A stretch of DNA of 44,084 bases from an uncultured Verrucomicrobia subdivision 3 bacterium (GCA_903858275.1 CAIOIC010000095.1:1-44084); one strand, 5' to 3'; shown: positions 28,303 to 36,820, counted from the first letter of the stretch. A program made the numbers and translations. Notes: generated by a model from the sequence alone, not told the origin.

Positions 28303-29451
28303 ATGCCTCGCACGATTTATTTCGATTACAACGCCACCACGCCGCTGGATCCGGCGGTGCGCGCGGCGATGCTGCCGTTTCTGGAGGAATTCTGGGGCAA
28401 TCCTTCATCCGTGCATCACGTCGGACGCAAGGCGCGGGCGTTGCTGGATGAGGCGCGGAATCGGGCGGCGACCTTTCTAGGCGCAAAACCGAGCGAATTC
28501 ATCTTCACTTCCGGCGGAACCGAAGCGAACAATCTCGCCATTTTAGGCACGGCGCGGGCCCTCAAGGCGAAGGGAAAAAATCTAATAACCTCATCCATAG
28601 AACATCCTTCGGTGTTGCAATGTTTCGACTATCTCGAGAAATACGATGGTTTTTCGGTTACTAAGCTTCCCGTTAACGTTGAGGGGCGCATTTCGGTGGA
28701 TGATTTGAGCCAAGCTGTCCGTTCCGATACCGTTTTAGTTTCCTTGATGGCGGCGAACAATGAAATTGGGACCATTCAGCCGGTTTCCGAGTTGGGCGCG
28801 GTCTGCCGGAGGCGGGGAATTGTTTTTCACACAGACGCGGTGCAATGGTTTGGGAAGGAGCCTTTTGAAAATATTGGTCAATTCAATGCAGATCTCGTTT
28901 CGATTTGCGCCCACAAGTTTCACGGGCCTAAAGGCGCCGGATTGGTCTACATCAAATCGCCGCTGCATCCATCTCCGATTTTGTTTGGTGGCGGGCATGA
29001 AAATGAACGCCGCGCCGGCACGGAAAATCTTCCGGCTGTCGTCGGTCTGGTTGAATCATTGGTAAAATTTGTTAAAAATCCGGTTTTTGATGGAACTAAA
29101 TTAAAACCCCTCGCTGACAAGTTGGCCGCCGTGGTAGGAAAATTAGATGGTTGTGAATTGGTAAGTCCAAAGAACGGGTGTTTAAAAAACACACTTTCTT
29201 TTACGGTGCAAGGGTCGGATGGAATAGCGTTGATGGCGGGATTGGATATGGAAGGAATTTGTGCCTCGAGCGGATCGGCTTGTTCTGCCGGATCGCTGGA
29301 GCCTAGCCACGTGGTCCAGTCGCTCGGCAAAATGAAAACTGCTAATTCCTTGGTTCGCTTTTCTTTGGGAAGAGAAACGACGGTGGATGAAGTGGATTTT
29401 GTTTGTTCCGTTTTACCGACGGTCATCCGCCGCGCACAACTTGGCCGATAG
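28303..29451 (+). CDS. Cysteine desulfurase (NifS/IscS family)
   Basis: This 382-residue PLP enzyme removes sulfur from cysteine as a persulfide for iron-sulfur clusters or tRNA thiolation. The N-terminus IYFDYNATTPLDP is typical. The cofactor lysine is Lys205 in CAHKFHGPKG. The persulfide cysteine is Cys327 in SSGSACSAGS, the flexible-loop form of the NifS/IscS (class I) group. No iscU, iscA or regulator follows; the next gene is dnaN after 206 AT-rich bases. From about 28,570 onward the gene is distinctly less GC-rich than its first 270 bases, and this continues through the start of dnaN. Confidence 0.95.
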   Translation: MPRTIYFDYNATTPLDPAVRAAMLPFLEEFWGNPSSVHHVGRKARALLDEARNRAATFLGAKPSEFIFTSGGTEANNLAILGTARALKAKGKNLITSSIEHPSVLQCFDYLEKYDGFSVTKLPVNVEGRISVDDLSQAVRSDTVLVSLMAANNEIGTIQPVSELGAVCRRRGIVFHTDAVQWFGKEPFENIGQFNADLVSICAHKFHGPKGAGLVYIKSPLHPSPILFGGGHENERRAGTENLPAVVGLVESLVKFVKNPVFDGTKLKPLADKLAAVVGKLDGCELVSPKNGCLKNTLSFTVQGSDGIALMAGLDMEGICASSGSACSAGSLEPSHVVQSLGKMKTANSLVRFSLGRETTVDEVDFVCSVLPTVIRRAQLGR

Positions 29452-29657
29452 GTTGAGAACCACTTGTGAATGACTTGTTGATGAATCCAATAACTTTGAC
29501 TTTTATATTTTTTTGGTTTGTTTACCTTTCAGTTGTTGCCGTTAAAAAATCATAATTTAACCTTTATATGATTGAATATTTTAAGTTGTTAGGCTTGTTC
29601 ACAGGCCTTAATACGGATAGTTTTTTTGAAAGAGAAGATACATATTAAGAACCGCGC
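29452..29657. other. AT-rich gap before dnaN, possible replication-origin element
   Basis: No gene is present. Composition is strikingly AT-rich (14 G/C among the 60 bases at 29521-29580) for this genome. Two near-matches to the DnaA box TTATNCACA, each with one mismatch, face one another: TGTGAATGA at 29465-29473 (reverse) and TTGTTCACA at 29595-29603. Other runs such as CATAATTTAACC would melt easily. Position beside dnaN is where origins often lie, but dnaA is absent and two imperfect boxes are weak evidence. It should also contain the dnaN promoter. Confidence 0.3.
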
Positions 29658-30767
29658 ATGAAAATAACCATAGCCAAAGACCAGATTATTGCCGGCCTCC
29701 AAGCCGTCCAAAATGTTGTCAGCACCCGAACCACGCTGCCCATACTTTCCAATGTCCTACTGCGGGCAGAAGGCGAAAAACTGGAATTTACCGCGACGGA
29801 TCTGGATGTTACGGTATCGTGTGAAGTCGAGGCCAAGGTGGAAAAAGCAGGGGCCACCACCGTGCCGGTAAAAAAACTATTTGGAATTGTCCGCGAATTG
29901 AATGGCGGAGAAATAGAAATAGAAACAGATGAAAAAAACTTAACCACCATACGCAGCGGCGGGTCATATTTCAAAATAAACGGATTGGGAGCGGATGAAT
30001 TTCCGCCAATCCAAAAATTAAAGGATGATAAAAAGGTAATCTTAACTCAGGACAAAGTTAGGGGAATGATTAAAAAAACTTCCTTTGCCGTTTCAACCGA
30101 CGAATCGCGATATGTATTAAACGGAATTTTCATCAGCCTGAAAGAAAACAAAATGACCTTGGTGGCGACCGACGGGCGACGGCTGGCACTGGTGGATGAA
30201 GAGGTGGAAATATCCGAAAAAAGCAGCGGCGAATTCATCGTTCCAGCCAAAGCCGTGGGCGAACTTAACCGGCTGCTGCAAGACAAAGGAGAATTGGAAC
30301 TACGATTCAGCGAAAATCAGGCATCCTTTACGCTGAAGGGAGAAAAGTTAAACAAAGTTTTGCTAACCACCAAACTCATCGAGGGAAATTATCCCAACTA
30401 TCGCCAGGTAATCCCCGGCGAAGCGAAAGAGAGAATCGCGCTGGGACGCGAAGAATTGATGCAGGCATTGCGCCGCGCCGAAATCATGACCAGCGAGAAA
30501 GCCAATTCGGTGAAGCTGAATTTCGGACGCAACACGCTCACCATCACCGCCAATTCGCCCGAAGTGGGTGAAGCGCGCGAAACGCTGGCAGTGAATTACA
30601 AAGGCAAGGAACTGGCCATCGCCTTTAACCCGCGATATCTCATCGATCCCCTCAACGCGCTCGCCGAGGATGAAGTTTTTATTGAGTTGATTGATGAATT
30701 AAGTCCCGGGGTCCTCAAAATCAACGGGCCATTTCTCTACGTCGTCATGCCCATGCGGCTGAACTAG
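29658..30767 (+). CDS. dnaN: DNA polymerase III beta subunit (sliding clamp)
   Basis: This 369-residue clamp dimerises into a ring on DNA and tethers the replicative polymerase. The N-terminus MKITIAKDQIIAGLQAVQNVVSTRTTLPILSNVLL and the repeated three-domain pattern are typical. The C-terminal hydrophobic-pocket residues lie in the final PFLYVVMPMRLN, where clamp-binding peptides dock. It is not preceded by dnaA or followed by recF, so the classic dnaA-dnaN-recF order is broken. A strong hairpin terminator lies nine bases after the stop. The first two thirds are AT-richer than the last third. Confidence 0.98.
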   Translation: MKITIAKDQIIAGLQAVQNVVSTRTTLPILSNVLLRAEGEKLEFTATDLDVTVSCEVEAKVEKAGATTVPVKKLFGIVRELNGGEIEIETDEKNLTTIRSGGSYFKINGLGADEFPPIQKLKDDKKVILTQDKVRGMIKKTSFAVSTDESRYVLNGIFISLKENKMTLVATDGRRLALVDEEVEISEKSSGEFIVPAKAVGELNRLLQDKGELELRFSENQASFTLKGEKLNKVLLTTKLIEGNYPNYRQVIPGEAKERIALGREELMQALRRAEIMTSEKANSVKLNFGRNTLTITANSPEVGEARETLAVNYKGKELAIAFNPRYLIDPLNALAEDEVFIELIDELSPGVLKINGPFLYVVMPMRLN

Positions 30768-30775
30768 CTGGATTA

Positions 30776-30810
30776 AAAAAAGCGGAAGGCACAACGCCTT
30801 CCGCTTTTTT
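30776..30810. terminator. Bidirectional intrinsic terminator after dnaN
   Basis: GCGGAAGGC (30782-30790), loop ACAAC, and GCCTTCCGC (30796-30804) form a nine-pair GC-rich stem flanked by six A on the left and six T on the right. It can therefore stop transcription from either side. It follows the dnaN stop directly. Confidence 0.92.
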
Positions 30811-30826
30811 GTATCCCGAGAAAGAA

Positions 30827-30856
30827 AAGCCCCAAGCCGTTGCCAGCTTGGGGCTT
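30827..30856 (-). terminator. Intrinsic terminator of the aldolase gene
   Basis: The stem AAGCCCCAAGC / GCTTGGGGCTT has an eight-base loop (30838-30845). Read on the minus strand it is followed by TTTTCTTT. It lies 18 bases past the aldolase stop, so it ends that transcript. With the previous hairpin it insulates two convergent genes. Confidence 0.85.
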
Positions 30857-30873
30857 GGTGGGTGAAACTAATT

Positions 30874-31836
30874 TCAGTCAAACGCGTGGCCAGCGCAGCA
30901 CAGCACGTCTTTGACCTTGTGACGGACGAGGTCTTTGACCATCTGGCGAGCCGGGCCCATATATTTGCGCGGATCAAACTCCTTCGGGTTGGTCGCGAAC
31001 ACCTTACGGATGCCGGCGGTCATGGCCATGCGCAGGTCGGTGTCAATGTTCACCTTGGTGCAGCCCACGCGGCGCGCGACTTCGATGTCGGCTTCCGGCA
31101 CGCCCTGCGAGTCGGGCATGTTGCCGCCGTATTTATTGATCTCGTCCGCGAGATACTTCGGCACGCTGGACGCGCCGTGCAACACGAGCGGGTAATCGCC
31201 GAGATTCGCTTCCATGAGCGCCTGCTTGATGAGCTTGAGGCGTTCGAGGTCGAGGTGCTGTTCGCCTTTGAATTTGAAGGCGCCGTGACTGTTGCCGATG
31301 GCCACCGCGAGCGAGTCGCAGCCGGTTTCTTTGACAAATTTGACGGCATCCGTGGGATCGGTGTAATGGCCGCTGGAAGAGTGAGCGCCGCCCTCTTCAC
31401 CTTCGTCGAACTGCGCGCCGACGAGATGGCCGAGTTCGGATTCCACGGAGCAATTATACTTGTGCGCGTATTCCACCACTTTGCGAGTGATTTCCGCGTT
31501 CTTTTCAAAGGGCTCGTGCGAGGCGTCGATCATCACGCTGGTGAAACCTTCGTCAATGCACTGTTTGCACAGCTCGAACGTGTCGCCGTGGTCCAGATGG
31601 ACGGCAATCGGGATGTTCGACAGGCTGACGGCGGCCTCGATGAGCTTCTTGAGGTAAACCGGGTTGGCGTATTGGCGGGCACCCTTGGAAATCTGGAGGA
31701 TCAACGGGGCTTTTTCCTCTTCGCAGGCTTCAACGATCGCCTGGATGAGTTCCATGTTGTTGACGTTGAAAGCGCCGAGGGCGTATTTGCCTTTCAGTGC
31801 TTTTGCGAACAGGTCTTTGGTATGTGTCAGTGGCAT
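30874..31836 (-). CDS. fba: Class II fructose-1,6-bisphosphate aldolase
   Basis: This 320-residue zinc aldolase cleaves fructose 1,6-bisphosphate into dihydroxyacetone phosphate and glyceraldehyde 3-phosphate. The zinc and catalytic residues are in place: His80, Asp82 and His83 in AVHLDHGD, His184 in GNSHGAFKFKG and His220 in LVLHGASSVP. The phosphate-binding VNIDTDLRMA is near the end. The sequence GSHGAFKFKG with a glycine-rich flexible loop (EGEEGGAHSSSGHYT) places it in the class IIA/IIB group common in bacteria. It is transcribed alone, convergent with dnaN and divergent from the HEAT-repeat gene. Together with pgi it supplies glycolysis in this window. Confidence 0.96.
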   Translation of the reverse strand: MPLTHTKDLFAKALKGKYALGAFNVNNMELIQAIVEACEEEKAPLILQISKGARQYANPVYLKKLIEAAVSLSNIPIAVHLDHGDTFELCKQCIDEGFTSVMIDASHEPFEKNAEITRKVVEYAHKYNCSVESELGHLVGAQFDEGEEGGAHSSSGHYTDPTDAVKFVKETGCDSLAVAIGNSHGAFKFKGEQHLDLERLKLIKQALMEANLGDYPLVLHGASSVPKYLADEINKYGGNMPDSQGVPEADIEVARRVGCTKVNIDTDLRMAMTAGIRKVFATNPKEFDPRKYMGPARQMVKDLVRHKVKDVLCCAGHAFD

Positions 31837-32045
31837 AAATTATATCGGGTTTAGTTTCCGGCCAAGTGACCGGGTTTGATCTCGACCACAGAGAATAGGC
31901 AATAATAGCAGGCGAAAGAAATCAAAAAATTGAACAGCTTTCGTAAAAAAGGAAATTTTTGAAGCTACTGGTCAACGGAAAACCGATGGAGTTACGCATT
32001 GCGATGAGGACGCAATAATTGCTAAATACCAAACCAGTTGAAGCA

Positions 32046-34205
32046 ATGAAGCGAATTGCCCTATGGCTGGCCCGCCACCAGCTCAAGTCCAAGACCCCCG
32101 CACGACGGCTGCGGGCACTGAAGAAGCTGCGCACCGCGCTCAACGACGCCGTGGTCGCGCTGGACGACAAGATAACCATCGCGCTGCTCGACCACACGCT
32201 GACGGATCCGGAAATGGAAATCCGCCGCGAAGTCGCCGCGATTTTGGGCGACCTGCGCGATGTGCGCGCATTGCCGACCATGATTCGCGCGTTGAGCGAC
32301 CCAGCGGAATCTGTTCAGGAAGCCGCCATTCAAGGCCTCAAGAAACTGGATGATAAAAAGGCGATCACCGCGCTGATGGCAAAATTATTTCACGGCACCC
32401 CCACCATTCAATGGCGTGCCGGAGTGGCGCTAAAATCCCTTGGCTGGAGGCCCCAAAACGATGCCGAAACAATTAAATTCTGCGTGGCGCTGGGCGAATT
32501 CAAACAGCTATCCCATTTCGGTGCGGGAGCCGTCAAACCACTCGTCGAACTCTTACGCAATGGCACCAGCGAAAAAAAAATATCAGCCGTCAAAGTGTTG
32601 GGTGAAATAGGCGACCCCACTGCAATCAAGCCGATGCAGAATTTGTTGCGCGACTCCGATTCGTTTGTCCGCTGCGCGGCGGTTTATGCCATTGAGCGCG
32701 CCAATTTTCGGGACGCCTTTCCCGCCTTGGTTTCCGCCCTGAAGGACACCGCCCGCAACGTGCGGCTGGCAGCCGCCCTGGCGCTGGGGACGATGGGAAA
32801 CGACCAGACGGTTTTGCCGTTGATTCAATTGCTTAACGATCAGGACTGGGAGATTCGCCGTGCGGCCTTGGAATCTTTGGGCAAGCTCGGCGACACCCGC
32901 GCGTTTCCCTCCGTCGCCAAGCATCTGGACGACACGGACAAGGAAGTTCGCGAAGTGGCGGCGGACGCGCTGGGCAATGTCGGCAATGAAACTATCGTTG
33001 AAAAGCTGGTTTTCACGATGGTGGACGCCCACAGCGGCGTGCGGCAGGCGGCGGCGCGCGCGCTGACCCGGATTTGTCCACAATGGGAAAAATCGGATCG
33101 GGTGAAGCGCCTATTACCTGAGATTCAAGCCGCGATGAAACACCGCGATGTGAATGTTCAATCCGCCGCGACCAATTTGTTTCAGCGCGTGGCCGGCCCG
33201 ACCATGAGCAGTGCAACCATGGCGTCGGCCACGCCGCTCCGTTCGCCGCCTGCGGTTTTAATTTTAAGAGAATTGCTTCATGCTACAGCCGCCGAACTTC
33301 GCTTGGCGGCCGCCCAATCCATCGGTCGAATGAGGCTGAAAGAATGCGAAGCCGATTTACGGGAGCGGCTGCAGGATTCGGAAAAAACCGTGCAGCAGGC
33401 AGCGCAGGACGCATTGGCAAAACTTGCCGCCGGCGATGCAACTTCCAACCAGTCCAAGGTCACTTTTTTATCGCCCACCGCAAACCCGGTTAAGGAAACG
33501 CCACCATTCGCCGAGGCGGAGTTGCTCATTTGTTCGGCAATCGGCGAGGTTTTGCACGAATGGAAATGTCGCGAGCTGGCGCTTTGGTTGAACACGCTTG
33601 AATTTATTTTGCCGCAAGCCGAGCAGTTGGTCCGGCTGATGACACTGGGGGATGCCCAGCAAGTAATAATCCAGACTGTAGCAGCGCGGATTACCATCTT
33701 CACCAGCGCATCCGGCACGGTGATGATGCGGACAAAGAATGAACGTGCTAATATTGCCGCCGCGTCCGGCCCGGATTCATCAGAGATTGGTATCAGTGAA
33801 TCGGTGAAAGAGGTAGTCGCAGACTGGTTGCGCCGCACACCATCGGGATCCGGCATGCTGATGCGGGGCATTCGGTTTCCTGACCAGACCGTTTTATGCG
33901 ATGTGGATTCACGCAGTCTTTCCGCCACAGCCATCGAGGAAGCCTATCGTTTGGTGGTAGATGCGTTCAAATGGCTAAGGACCAATCAAATTAAAACGAC
34001 GCATCTGGTTTGGAGCGGCGACCGGGCGGAATTACACTTTGTGCTGCGGACGGACGGATGTGTCTTGGGAGTAATGGCCTCAGCCAAATCCGGCGAGCCG
34101 GATTTGCCAGAGTTGAACCGGCAACTGGGCGAATTTAAAAATTTGCCACCGGCGGGTGAATGGACAGCACCCGCTGAAGTCGGCGGGCTCCCCCCCCAAA
34201 CATAA
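32046..34205 (+). CDS. HEAT-repeat protein with unassigned C-terminal domain
   Basis: The product has 719 residues from the ATG at 32046; a TTG nine codons upstream is possible but less likely. Residues 40-470 hold about nine HEAT (PBS-lyase type) helical repeats, for example DPEMEIRREVAAILGDLRD and NDQDWEIRRAALESLGKLGD. One is the common variant with ALKSLGWRPQNDAETIKFCVALGEF. This fold makes a protein-binding solenoid. The last 230 residues (from about EAELLICSAIGEVLHEWKC) are different: two alternating alpha/beta stretches, the second with HFVLRTDGCVLGVMAS, somewhat like Roadblock/LC7 regulatory domains. That resemblance is my impression only. There is no signal peptide or membrane helix, so the protein is probably cytoplasmic. 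No partner gene is linked; tRNA-Met follows directly. Confidence 0.85.
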   Translation: MKRIALWLARHQLKSKTPARRLRALKKLRTALNDAVVALDDKITIALLDHTLTDPEMEIRREVAAILGDLRDVRALPTMIRALSDPAESVQEAAIQGLKKLDDKKAITALMAKLFHGTPTIQWRAGVALKSLGWRPQNDAETIKFCVALGEFKQLSHFGAGAVKPLVELLRNGTSEKKISAVKVLGEIGDPTAIKPMQNLLRDSDSFVRCAAVYAIERANFRDAFPALVSALKDTARNVRLAAALALGTMGNDQTVLPLIQLLNDQDWEIRRAALESLGKLGDTRAFPSVAKHLDDTDKEVREVAADALGNVGNETIVEKLVFTMVDAHSGVRQAAARALTRICPQWEKSDRVKRLLPEIQAAMKHRDVNVQSAATNLFQRVAGPTMSSATMASATPLRSPPAVLILRELLHATAAELRLAAAQSIGRMRLKECEADLRERLQDSEKTVQQAAQDALAKLAAGDATSNQSKVTFLSPTANPVKETPPFAEAELLICSAIGEVLHEWKCRELALWLNTLEFILPQAEQLVRLMTLGDAQQVIIQTVAARITIFTSASGTVMMRTKNERANIAAASGPDSSEIGISESVKEVVADWLRRTPSGSGMLMRGIRFPDQTVLCDVDSRSLSATAIEEAYRLVVDAFKWLRTNQIKTTHLVWSGDRAELHFVLRTDGCVLGVMASAKSGEPDLPELNRQLGEFKNLPPAGEWTAPAEVGGLPPQT

Positions 34206-34212
34206 ATAAAAG

Positions 34213-34289
34213 TGGTGCCAGCGAGTGGAATCGAACCACTGACCTCGGGCTTATGAGTCCCACGCTCTAACCAACTGAGCTACGCTGGC
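34213..34289 (-). tRNA. tRNA-Met (anticodon CAT, elongator-like)
   Basis: Read on the minus strand, this 77-nt cloverleaf pairs GCCAGCG with CGCTGGC, has discriminator A and an encoded CCA. The D arm is AGCTCAGTTGGTTAGAGC, the T arm GGTTCGATTCC, and the anticodon loop CTCATAA places CAT at 34255-34253. The first pair is G-C and the anticodon stem lacks the three G-C pairs of initiators, so I read it as elongator tRNA-Met. An isoleucine tRNA modified at C34 has the same anticodon and cannot be fully excluded. Confidence 0.93.
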
Positions 34290-34342
34290 CACCAAAATGG
34301 CCCACCATTCTGCGAACATTTTGCTTCCTGTCAAACCGGGAA

Positions 34343-34827
34343 TTGCGTCACGCTGCCGCGGGGCAAAGAATTTCCCGCAGTTTTTACGACCGCGACACCA
34401 CTCTCGTCGCGCAGGAACTGCTTGGAAAATGGGTCGTTCACTGGAACGCAGCCGAGGAGCGCATCGGGAAAATGGTCGAGGTCGAGGCGTATCCCGGCGC
34501 CTACGTTACGGCGTCTATCATTGCCTGAACGCCGTGACCGAACGCGAAGGCGTTGGCGCCGGCGTTTTGATTCGAGCGCTGGAGCCGGTTTTAAAAATTT
34601 CCGGCCGCACGCGGGGGCCAGGCCTGCTATGCCGGGCAATGCGCATTGACCGCCGGCGGAACGGACACGATTTGGTGAGCGACGAATTTTTCATCGCTGC
34701 GCCGGCATCCGCGGAAAAATTTACCATTGTCAAACGCCCGCGCATCGGCGTGGATTACGCGAGGCATTGGGCGAAACGGCTGCTGCGCTTTTACCTCCGG
34801 GACGATCCGTTTGTCTCGCACCCGTGA
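34343..34827 (+). pseudogene. Decayed 3-methyladenine DNA glycosylase (AAG/Mpg family)
   Basis: The first part (34343-34517) reads SRSFYDRDTTLVAQELLGK and then GKMVEVEAYPG, the intact N-terminus of alkyladenine glycosylase including the catalytic glutamate. The frame then runs into a stop at 34526-34528. The family continues in another frame from about 34510: YGVYHCLNAVTEREGVGAGVLIRALEP, and later RGPGLLCRAMRID, to 34827. Between EAYPG and AYVYG some 30 codons of the family (the segment with DPASHAYRG and RN..MFG) are missing, and a second shorter gap seems to follow RALEPV. With a frameshift and two deletions the gene cannot make active enzyme. A sequencing error could explain a frameshift but not the missing blocks. 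Confidence 0.85.
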
Positions 34828-34865
34828 TACGGGTCAGGCCCTCCCGTTTTTCTAAAATTCACTGA

Positions 34866-34893
34866 TTGACACCTGGCGGAAATCTGGTTTAAT
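34866..34893 (+). promoter_or_regulatory. Predicted sigma-70 promoter of the rplU-rpmA operon
   Basis: A perfect -35 box TTGACA (34866-34871) is followed 16 bases later by TTTAAT (34888-34893), a five-of-six match to TATAAT. Transcription would start about 20-25 bases before the rplU ATG at 34921, just upstream of the GGGAAAA ribosome-binding region. It sits right after the glycosylase pseudogene, which thus does not block the operon. Confidence 0.6.
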
Positions 34894-34920
34894 TCCCGAC
34901 CCTTTGCGGGAAAATTTATT

Positions 34921-35232
34921 ATGTATGCCGTTTTAGAAACAGGTAGCAAGCAGTATCGAGTTGTCGCTGGCGACAAGCTCGAAATCGAACGTCTGGAAGT
35001 CGAAGCCGGCAAGCCGGTGACTTTTGACCGTGTTTTGCTGGTCAACAATGAAGGCAAGCTGAGTGTTGGCGCACCCACCGTCACCGGTGCGACCGTCACC
35101 GCCGACGTTGTCGAACACAAGCGCGGCGAACACAAGCTGACGTTCAAGATGAAACGCCGCAAGGGCTATCACAAGACCATCGGCCACCGCCAGGAACTGA
35201 CGGTCGTCAAAATCACCGCAATCAACGCTTAA
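34921..35232 (+). CDS. rplU: 50S ribosomal protein L21
   Basis: This 103-residue ribosomal protein of the large subunit binds 23S rRNA. The start MYAVLETGSKQYRV and the end KMKRRKGYHKTIGHRQELTVVKI are diagnostic of L21. Length is typical. It is first in the widely conserved rplU-rpmA-obg order, with rpmA beginning six bases after its stop. The promoter candidate just upstream fits constitutive expression. Confidence 0.98.
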   Translation: MYAVLETGSKQYRVVAGDKLEIERLEVEAGKPVTFDRVLLVNNEGKLSVGAPTVTGATVTADVVEHKRGEHKLTFKMKRRKGYHKTIGHRQELTVVKITAINA

Positions 35233-35238
35233 CATTTT

Positions 35239-35502
35239 ATGGCACATAAAAAAGGTCAAGGCAGCGTCAAGAACGGACGCGACAGCATCAGCAAGCGTCT
35301 CGGCGTGAAAGAATTTGGCGGCCAGTTCGTCACCGCCGGCAGCATCATTGTCCGCCAACGGGGCAGCAAGTTTGTCGCGGGCAAAAACGTCGGCGTGGGT
35401 CGCGATTGGACCCTGTTTGCGCTCACCGCCGGCAAGGTCTTGTTTGACCAGAAGAGCCGCCGCGTGAATGTGGTGGCCGAAGCCGCCGCCGCGAAGAACT
35501 GA
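35239..35502 (+). CDS. rpmA: 50S ribosomal protein L27
   Basis: This 87-residue protein has an N-terminal arm that reaches the peptidyl-transferase centre. The sequence begins directly with [16 protein letters not shown], the mature-type N-terminus, so no leader of the kind cleaved in Firmicutes is present. [24 protein letters not shown], read in two parts, is the standard L27 core, and the C-terminus ends in an alanine run. A hairpin with a T-run lies 18 bases after its stop, which would separate most transcription of obg from the ribosomal genes. Confidence 0.98.
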   Translation: MAHKKGQGSVKNGRDSISKRLGVKEFGGQFVTAGSIIVRQRGSKFVAGKNVGVGRDWTLFALTAGKVLFDQKSRRVNVVAEAAAAKN

Positions 35503-35520
35503 TTGGCCATGCACCATTTC

Positions 35521-35548
35521 AAGGCGAGGCCTCACGCCTCGCCTTTTT
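35521..35548 (+). terminator. Intrinsic terminator after rpmA
   Basis: AAGGCGAGGC (35521-35530), loop CTCAC, and GCCTCGCCTT (35536-35545) are followed by three more T. The stem has ten pairs including two A-T pairs. It lies between rpmA and obg, so obg probably also has its own promoter in the next 75 bases. Confidence 0.88.
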
Positions 35549-35623
35549 CATTGTCTCCAAACCAATGAATCGTGAATAGTTAAACTCAACAACGATTCAA
35601 CCAATCATCGACACACGCCGCCC

Positions 35624-36814
35624 ATGTTCATCGACGAAATAAAAATTTTTGCCCGCGCCGGCCACGGCGGCAAGGGCGCGGTCGCCTTTCATCGCGAAGC
35701 CTTCGTGCCCAAGGGCGGTCCCAGCGGCGGCAACGGCGGGCGCGGCGGCAGCGTCATCCTGCAGGCCGACCACGACCTGAACAATCTCATCCAGCAGTAT
35801 TACGTTCCGCGCCTCATCGCGAAGGAAGGCCAGCATGGCATGGGCAAAGGCATGGACGGACACGCCGGAAATGATTTAATCATCAAAGTTCCCTGCGGCA
35901 CGCTCGTCTGGCGGATCAAGGACACCACGCCACCCATCGAAACCAAGATGAAAAAGGACGATGAGGACGAGGACGAAGGCGAAGATGAAAAGCCGATCAT
36001 CGGCAGCGGGATGGGCAAACGTCCATTGCTCCGCAGTTCACATGGTCAGACAGCCATGGAAGTGGATTTGAATGCCGAGACCACGGCCGAATCGCCGGAA
36101 GAAGTGGAGACGCAAGGCGAACTCGTCGCCGATCTCACGACGCACGGCCAGCAATTTGTTTTGTGCAAGGGCGGACGCGGCGGCTTGGGCAATCGCAATT
36201 TTGCCACCGCGCGCCATCAGACGCCGCGGTTTGCACAACCGGGTGAACCCGGCACCGAGGGCGAATACCGCCTCGAACTTCGCATCCTTGCGGAAATCGG
36301 CCTCGTCGGTTATCCGAACGCCGGCAAATCCACACTGCTCGCCGCCATTTCCAAGGCGCGCCCGAAGATCGCCGCGTATCCGTTCACCACGCTGACGCCG
36401 CAGATTGGCATTCTGGAATACACCGACTGGAAGCGGCTCACCGTCTGCGACGTGCCCGGGCTCATCGAAGGCGCGCATATGAACGTCGGCCTCGGCCACG
36501 CGTTTCTGCGCCACATCCAGCGCTGCAAAATTCTCGTGCTCCTGCTCGACATGGCCGGCACCGACGGCCGCAAGCCGTGGGACGATTACAAGCAACTACT
36601 CAAGGAGCTGGAACTTTACAAGCCCGAGCTGCTCGAAAAACCGCGCCTGGTCGTCGCCAACAAAATGGACGAAGCCGTCGCCGAGGAAAATCTGAAGCAG
36701 TTCAAAAAGAAGATCAAAAAAGTTTCACCGCTGCCCATCTCCGCCGCCTTTGACCAGGGCTTGGATAAATTCAAGCAGACCATCCGCGAGTCAGTGGAGG
36801 CAACGGAAGCTTGA
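35624..36814 (+). CDS. obg: Obg/CgtA GTPase with an acidic insertion
   Basis: This 396-residue Obg-family GTPase takes part in late large-subunit assembly and stress responses. The glycine-rich Obg fold is at the N-terminus. The G domain has G1 GYPNAGKST (about residues 228-236), G3 DVPGLIEGA (about 276) and G4 NKMD (about 345). Between VPCGTLVWRIKD and GELVADLTTHGQ, where E. coli Obg runs on directly, there are about 60 extra residues (about 102-164) including the acidic run KKDDEDEDEGEDEKP. The G1 motif is shifted by the same amount. There is no extra C-terminal OCT or acidic tail; the protein ends soon after the G domain. The third member of the classic rplU-rpmA-obg cluster is thus present but modified. 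Confidence 0.95.
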   Translation: MFIDEIKIFARAGHGGKGAVAFHREAFVPKGGPSGGNGGRGGSVILQADHDLNNLIQQYYVPRLIAKEGQHGMGKGMDGHAGNDLIIKVPCGTLVWRIKDTTPPIETKMKKDDEDEDEGEDEKPIIGSGMGKRPLLRSSHGQTAMEVDLNAETTAESPEEVETQGELVADLTTHGQQFVLCKGGRGGLGNRNFATARHQTPRFAQPGEPGTEGEYRLELRILAEIGLVGYPNAGKSTLLAAISKARPKIAAYPFTTLTPQIGILEYTDWKRLTVCDVPGLIEGAHMNVGLGHAFLRHIQRCKILVLLLDMAGTDGRKPWDDYKQLLKELELYKPELLEKPRLVVANKMDEAVAEENLKQFKKKIKKVSPLPISAAFDQGLDKFKQTIRESVEATEA

Positions 36815-36820
36815 AAAGGT

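Noticed and set aside
34840..34920. Possible ribosomal-protein leader or riboswitch before rplU
   Set aside because: The distance from the predicted transcription start to the ATG is too short for a structured leader, and no stable fold is apparent.
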